The notes beneath the pieces were generated by a model. That model had not been told where the DNA came from. It ran no database searches and was given only the letters and a program-made list of their open reading frames with translations. Shown here one piece after another: positions 6,477 to 9,860 of a stretch of 9,860 nt of DNA (position 1 is the stretch's first letter; each line of letters starts with the position of its first letter). Location: contig DHYQ01000077.1 of assembly GCA_002414205.1 (NCBI GenBank), positions 2,097-11,956 of the forward strand. The letters run 5' to 3'. This DNA comes from Gallionellaceae bacterium UBA5126 (GTDB lineage Bacteria; Pseudomonadota; Gammaproteobacteria; Burkholderiales; Gallionellaceae). A program made the position numbers and the translations under genes.

Positions 6477-7268
6477 TCAAAAGCAATGCACTTCTGCCGG
6501 GAACGTACCCGCTTTGACTTCCTGCACATAGCGGCTCACCGCCCCGGCCACCGAGCCGGTGTCTGCCAGAAAATTTTTCACAAAGCGCGCTTTTTTGCCG
6601 GGAAACAAATCCAGCATATCGTGCAGTACCAATACCTGCCCGCTACACCCCGGCCCGGCACCGATGCCGATGGTGGGAATGCTCAATTGTGCCGAAATGT
6701 CCTCGGCCAGGGCTGCGGGTACCAGTTCCAGCACCAACATACCCGCCCCGGCTTCCGCCAAGGCAAAGGCCTCATCCATCAGGCGCTGCGCTGCGGCGGC
6801 CTCGCGCCCCTGCACCCGGTAGCCCCCCAACTGGTGTACCGATTGTGGCGTCAAGCCAATATGACCACACACTGGGATACCGCGTGCCGTCAAAAACCGC
6901 ACGGTCTCCACCATCTCCAGCCCACCTTCCAGCTTCACCATCTGCGCCCCGGCCGCCATCAATTGTGCCGCATGTGCAAACGTCTGTTGCGGGCTGACTT
7001 GCGAGGTTCCAAATGGCATATCACTGACGATAAAGGATTTTTTAGACCCGCGCGCCACGCAAGCGGTGTGGTACATCATCTCCTGCAAAGTCACCGGCAA
7101 CGTGGTTTCATGCCCTTGCAACACCATGCCCAGCGAATCACCTACCAACAACACCTCCACCCCCTGCCCTTCCAGCAAGGCCGCAAAACTGGCGTCGTAG
7201 CAAGTCAACATGGCAATTTTTTCGCCCCGCTGACGCAAGGCATGCAAATGGGTCAAAGTAGTACGCAT
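6477..7268 (-). CDS. panB: 3-methyl-2-oxobutanoate hydroxymethyltransferase (ketopantoate synthase)
   Basis: A 263-residue cytoplasmic enzyme, the usual length for PanB. It transfers a hydroxymethyl group from 5,10-methylene-tetrahydrofolate to 2-oxoisovalerate, giving ketopantoate, the first committed step of pantothenate and coenzyme A synthesis. The TIM-barrel family signatures are present: L-V-G-D-S-L-G-M (metal-binding Asp44), V-S-D-M-P-F-G (Asp83), V-K-L-E-G-G (Lys112, Glu114), G-H-I-G-L-T-P-Q-S (135-143), catalytic Glu181 in L-V-L-E-L-V-P, and I-G-I-G-A-G. No key residue is missing. The ATG at 7268 has a strong AGGAG site 8 nt upstream and agrees with the family N-terminus. panC, often adjacent, is not in the window: downstream comes the DUF2782 gene and upstream a divergent gene. 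Confidence 0.97.
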   Translation of the reverse strand: MRTTLTHLHALRQRGEKIAMLTCYDASFAALLEGQGVEVLLVGDSLGMVLQGHETTLPVTLQEMMYHTACVARGSKKSFIVSDMPFGTSQVSPQQTFAHAAQLMAAGAQMVKLEGGLEMVETVRFLTARGIPVCGHIGLTPQSVHQLGGYRVQGREAAAAQRLMDEAFALAEAGAGMLVLELVPAALAEDISAQLSIPTIGIGAGPGCSGQVLVLHDMLDLFPGKKARFVKNFLADTGSVAGAVSRYVQEVKAGTFPAEVHCF

Positions 7269-7276
7269 TCCAAACG

Positions 7277-7303
7277 CTCCTGAAAAAGAATGCGCGCATT
7301 GTA
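7277..7303 (-). promoter_or_regulatory. Candidate panB -10 box and Shine-Dalgarno
   Basis: Reading the minus strand, TACAAT (7303-7298) differs from the sigma-70 -10 consensus at one position and is followed by the palindrome TGCGCGCA at the expected transcription start. It would give a leader of about 20 nt, holding AGGAG (7281-7277) before the panB ATG. No good -35 hexamer lies 16-18 bp further upstream, so the promoter call rests on the -10 box, the spacing and the AT-rich upstream DNA. The ribosome site is secure; the promoter is tentative. Confidence 0.45.
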
Positions 7304-7592
7304 GAGCTTCGACAGAAAAATGCCGCCTATGCTCGCTATAAAAGCACCAAAACTGTGCAAAAAGTCTACCTCTGCGCTGCGAAAAGTGTCATTTTCCGTT
7401 AACATTCGCCCCACAAAAAACAGCACAAAAACAGCCGTCATCAACGCGATGAAATCTCCAAAAAATCATACATTAAAGCAACTTTTTTCTCGTCACCACA
7501 CACCGGCTGCTGTCCGCACGAAAATCCCCCCTGCACCCACCCGACAGCCGCTTCCGTACTGCCTGATGCCCAGCCAGCACCCTGCACGACGC
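7304..7592. other. AT-richer divergent intergenic region
   Basis: This stretch separates panB from the divergent TPR gene. It is richer in A and T than its surroundings, with several A-tracts, and should hold promoters for both directions. Possible plus-strand elements are TATAAA at 7337-7342 and a GTTAAC palindrome near 7398, but neither has a convincing -35 partner. The plus-strand frame of the TPR gene is open through much of it (ATGs at 7320, 7329, 7449 and 7566), yet the implied residues are Lys/Ser/Thr-rich without any recognisable domain. A 63-codon minus-strand frame overlapping the panB start also looks spurious. No RNA gene or terminator was recognised. Confidence 0.5.
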
Positions 7593-9740
7593 ATGCTGAT
7601 GCGGCGCTTACCTGTCCTGACCTTGTTGGCGGGCTTCAGCTTGGAGGCCTTGGCATTTACCACCCCGACCGCCGCCGTCCCCCAGGAAAATACCACCGCA
7701 CACAACCGCCGCGAAAACAGCACGTCCACCTCGCCGCTGCAAAAAAAAACCGAGGCGCTGCTGCTGTTGCTTCAGCCCTTGCTAAATCCGCCGCACAAAC
7801 CTCAGGCCGCCGAAAATCAAACCCTGAAAACCGAATGGGAGCGCTTGCGGCGACAGCTTGCACAAACCCTGCTGATTGAGGCCGGGCAGTCTATCCTGGC
7901 ACAACAAGCCCTGAGCGGCTGGCAACACGGCAACCTGAAACCCACCGCCATCTATTTGCGCGACCAGGCCGCCCGTGCCCAGGCAGCGGGGCACAGTGGA
8001 GATGCCCGCGCAGCGGCGGCCTGGCGCCAACTGGCCGCCATCAGCGCTCCCGCCGACGCCCTGCTGGCACTGCAACAAGCCGGGGAATACCAGCCGAACG
8101 ACCCGGCACACTGGAAATTGCTAGGCGAAGTGCACATCCAGCTTGGCGAGCTGCCTCAGGCAGAGCATAGCTATCGCCGCACCTGGCAACTGCTGGCACA
8201 ACGCGCCGACAACAGCCCGGAGGAGCGCCATCAACTGGCCGACTGCCAGCAACGCCTGGGGGACATTCAATACGCGCAAGGCAATTTGAGCGGCGCGCTG
8301 GAGACTTATGGCAGCAGTTTGCTGATTGCAGAAAAACTGATCCGCCTGGATGTAGCCAACAATGCTTGGCAGCGTGAACTCGCCATTACCCACAGCAAAA
8401 TCGGCGAGGTGCAACAAGCACAAGGAGATTTTCCGGCGGCGCTGATTTCCTATCGCAACAGCCTGAACATCCGCGAGCGACTCGCCCGTCTGTACCCATC
8501 CAACAGCCAATGGCAACATTTTTTGGCCATTGCCTACAACAAACTGGGCGTTATCCAACACTTGCAAGGCAACCTGACCGGGGCGCTCGGCGCGTATCGC
8601 AACGGCCTGCACATCGCCCAACAACTCGCCCAATTCGATGCCAGTCAAAGCGAATGGCAACGCGACTTGTCGGTTTCTTTCAACAAGATCGGCGAAATCC
8701 AGCAATTACAAGGCGATTTACCGGCCGCACTGCTGTCTTTCCGCAATGCCTTGAGCATTCGCAAAAAGCTCCTGCAACTGGATGCCCTCAATCCGCAATG
8801 GCAACGTGATCTGTCCATTTCCTATGACAAACTCGGCCACGTGCAACAAACACAGGGCGACTTACCGGCTGCGCTCACCGCCTTCCGCCACAGCCTGTCA
8901 TTACGGGAGAAACTGGCACGGCTCGATCCTGGCAATCTTCAAGCCCAACGCGACCTGATGATTGCCTACAGCAACTTGGCGGACATTTTGAAGGCACAAG
9001 GCGAGCTGAAAGGGGCGCTGGTGTATTACCGCAAAACCAATGACACCTTTCAGGAATTGGCGCGCCTGAATCGACATAATCATTACTGGTTACGCGATTT
9101 GTCCATTTCTTACGACAACATCGGCGACATCCAGCATGCACAGGGAGACCTATCGGGCGCGCAACTGTCCTATGCCCAGAGTCTGAGCATTCGGGAAAAA
9201 CTGGCCAGTCAGGCGCCCAACAATAACCGCTGGCAAAGTGACTTGGCTTGGTCATATTACTGCCTGGGAAAAATGAAGCTGGCACAAGGCGAGTTGAGCG
9301 CGGCCCAGGCCGACTTGCAAAAAAGCCTGAGCATACGCGCACAACTGGTACGGCAAGATGCCCACAATACGGATTGGCAAGAAAGTTGGGCGCGCTCCCT
9401 GACAAAATTCGGCGAGGTTTTACAAGCGCGTCAAGACAGCGCAGGCGCCTTGGCCGCCTATCAAAAAAGCTTGCAGGTCATTGATGGCTTGCTGAAAAAA
9501 TCCACCGACATGCTGGACTGGCAAATCGCCAAGATGGCACTGTGTGGTCAATTAGCCAGCCTGAGCGGGCCGGGTCTCAGCCACAGCGAGGCCACGGCCT
9601 ACCTCAAAAAAGGCCAGTCTGTCCTGCACGAACTAACGCGCCAGGAACACGCCCTCAATGCCGAACAAAAAGAACAGATCAAAAAATTCCGTGCGCTGCT
9701 GGATAAGAACGGGCGGCAATGTATCACCTGCACCAGTTAA
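7593..9740 (+). CDS. Exported protein with nine 48-residue TPR-like repeats
   Basis: A 715-residue protein from the chosen start; function unknown. Residues 1-21 look like a signal peptide (M-L-M-R-R, hydrophobic core, cleavage after A-L-A). A Thr/Asn/Pro-rich stretch and a helical region follow, then a canonical TPR-like unit at about 174-205. Nine consecutive repeats of exactly 48 residues fill 212-643, and a 72-residue helical tail ends with Cys710-x-x-Cys713. Each repeat has the pattern Q-R-D-L-S-I-S-Y, then I-G-D/E-I-Q-x-x-Q-G-D/N-L, then A-L-x-x-Y/F-R, then S-L-S-I-R-E-K-L-A-R-L-D, and usually ends in Trp. This long TPR variant typically makes a solenoid that binds other proteins. No enzymatic domain is visible. 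The start is uncertain: ATGs at 7593 and 7599 give a good signal peptide, 7566 a longer one, but none has a clear Shine-Dalgarno. The gene is divergent from panB and unrelated by sequence to the signalling cassette. Confidence 0.83.
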   Translation: MLMRRLPVLTLLAGFSLEALAFTTPTAAVPQENTTAHNRRENSTSTSPLQKKTEALLLLLQPLLNPPHKPQAAENQTLKTEWERLRRQLAQTLLIEAGQSILAQQALSGWQHGNLKPTAIYLRDQAARAQAAGHSGDARAAAAWRQLAAISAPADALLALQQAGEYQPNDPAHWKLLGEVHIQLGELPQAEHSYRRTWQLLAQRADNSPEERHQLADCQQRLGDIQYAQGNLSGALETYGSSLLIAEKLIRLDVANNAWQRELAITHSKIGEVQQAQGDFPAALISYRNSLNIRERLARLYPSNSQWQHFLAIAYNKLGVIQHLQGNLTGALGAYRNGLHIAQQLAQFDASQSEWQRDLSVSFNKIGEIQQLQGDLPAALLSFRNALSIRKKLLQLDALNPQWQRDLSISYDKLGHVQQTQGDLPAALTAFRHSLSLREKLARLDPGNLQAQRDLMIAYSNLADILKAQGELKGALVYYRKTNDTFQELARLNRHNHYWLRDLSISYDNIGDIQHAQGDLSGAQLSYAQSLSIREKLASQAPNNNRWQSDLAWSYYCLGKMKLAQGELSAAQADLQKSLSIRAQLVRQDAHNTDWQESWARSLTKFGEVLQARQDSAGALAAYQKSLQVIDGLLKKSTDMLDWQIAKMALCGQLASLSGPGLSHSEATAYLKKGQSVLHELTRQEHALNAEQKEQIKKFRALLDKNGRQCITCTS
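8226..9521 (+). repeat. Nine tandem 144-bp units encoding 48-residue TPR-like repeats
   Basis: Units begin at 8226, 8370, 8514, 8658, 8802, 8946, 9090, 9234 and 9378, each exactly 144 bp with no insertions or deletions. Units 2 to 5 and unit 7 are closest to one another in protein sequence; units 1, 8 and 9 are the most diverged, and unit 6 has lost the S-L-S-I-R-E block. Seven or more units end in a Trp codon. Synonymous sites differ widely between units, so the duplications look old rather than recent slippage. Confidence 0.9.
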
Positions 9741-9788
9741 AAAGGCTTCGGTGTCAAATTGCACGCAGGACGCGGGCGACACGCAGGT

Positions 9789-9860
9789 TCACGCCAGCCG
9801 GGTCAGGGCTTGATCCTGGCAATTTGGCAGGGCCTTGGCTGCCGGGCCAAAGCCGGGGAT
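9789..9860 (-). CDS. Possible 3' end of a minus-strand gene cut by the window edge
   Basis: Reading the minus strand from the right edge, 23 codons run in frame to a TGA at 9791-9789 and end in A-L-T-R-L-A. Codon choice (CTG, GCC, CAG, ACC, GCG) resembles the genes nearby. The fragment is too short to identify, and at least one other frame is open here on each strand. If real, this gene converges on the TPR gene with a 48-bp gap. This is an inference from codon use only. Confidence 0.22.
   Translation of the reverse strand: MPGFGPAAKALPNCQDQALTRLA
9831..9854. other. Inverted repeat near the right edge
   Basis: GGCCTTGGC and GCCAAAGCC form a 9-bp stem with one mismatch around a 6-base loop, TGCCGG. 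It lies about 90 bp after the TPR stop codon. No T-tract is visible before the window ends, so it cannot be called an intrinsic terminator. It may equally be part of a neighbouring coding region. Confidence 0.2.

Noticed and set aside
6412..6486. Longer start for the DUF2782 protein overlapping panB
   Set aside because: It would put 25 residues before a textbook signal peptide and has no supporting ribosome site.
5266..6531. Plus-strand open frame of 421 codons across thrB and the DUF2782 gene
   Set aside because: It is antisense to two well-supported genes, crosses their boundary, and its product is low-complexity Arg/Gln/His/Gly-rich without recognisable motifs.
6486..7283. Plus-strand open frame of 265 codons opposite panB
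   Set aside because: panB on the minus strand has all catalytic motifs; the antisense product is His/Gln-rich and matches nothing.
7253..7444. Minus-strand 63-codon frame overlapping the start of panB, with some hydrophobic residues
   Set aside because: It covers the panB promoter and ribosome binding site region, overlaps the panB start in another frame, and shows no ribosome site or family motif.
8121..8705. Minus-strand open frame of 194 codons inside the TPR gene
   Set aside because: Its repeated A-V-G-N motifs are the mirror image of the TPR repeats on the other strand, which explains its openness.
8226..9521. Regularly spaced repeats as a possible CRISPR array
   Set aside because: The 144-bp period is a coding repeat that keeps frame through nine TPR units; there are no short identical repeats with unique spacers.

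Overview
The window looks like a chromosomal segment of a betaproteobacterium. The evidence is the run of a DUF2782-type exported protein, a fructosamine-kinase-like homoserine kinase (ThrB) and a BPSS1780-type membrane protein, together with moderately GC-rich codon use. A Neisseriales or Chromobacteriaceae relative is possible, but the sequence alone does not fix genus or family. No rRNA, tRNA, CRISPR array, insertion sequence or attachment site was seen.

Layout: nearly everything from 2 to 7268 is on the minus strand, so transcription runs from high to low coordinates. The order is panB (6477-7268), a small DUF2782 exported protein (6046-6411), thrB (5092-6036), a hybrid sensor histidine kinase (2800-5070), a single-domain response regulator (2418-2798), an HPt-REC-REC-GGDEF diguanylate cyclase (794-2425) and a BPSS1780-like membrane protein (2-781). 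Gaps are 65, 9, 21, 1, -8 and 12 bp, so the last six genes could be one transcript. About 325 bp of AT-richer DNA (7269-7592) separates panB from the only clear plus-strand gene, which encodes an exported protein with nine exact 48-residue TPR-like repeats (7593-9740). The right edge may hold the last codons of another minus-strand gene.

How the genes work together: panB and thrB are housekeeping genes for pantothenate and threonine synthesis. The distinctive part is the signalling cassette between thrB and the BPSS1780 gene. Its kinase is cytoplasmic, with GAF-PAS-HisKA-HATPase-REC-REC domains, and its PAS domain has the His and Arg that bind haem and sense oxygen in FixL. The partners are a lone receiver protein and a diguanylate cyclase that carries the cassette's only HPt domain. 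Five receivers, one kinase and one HPt suggest a branched phosphorelay ending in cyclic di-GMP, possibly controlled by oxygen or another haem ligand. The ligand, the order of phosphotransfer and the output are inferences.

The TPR protein is of unknown function. Its signal peptide implies export and its repeats imply protein binding.
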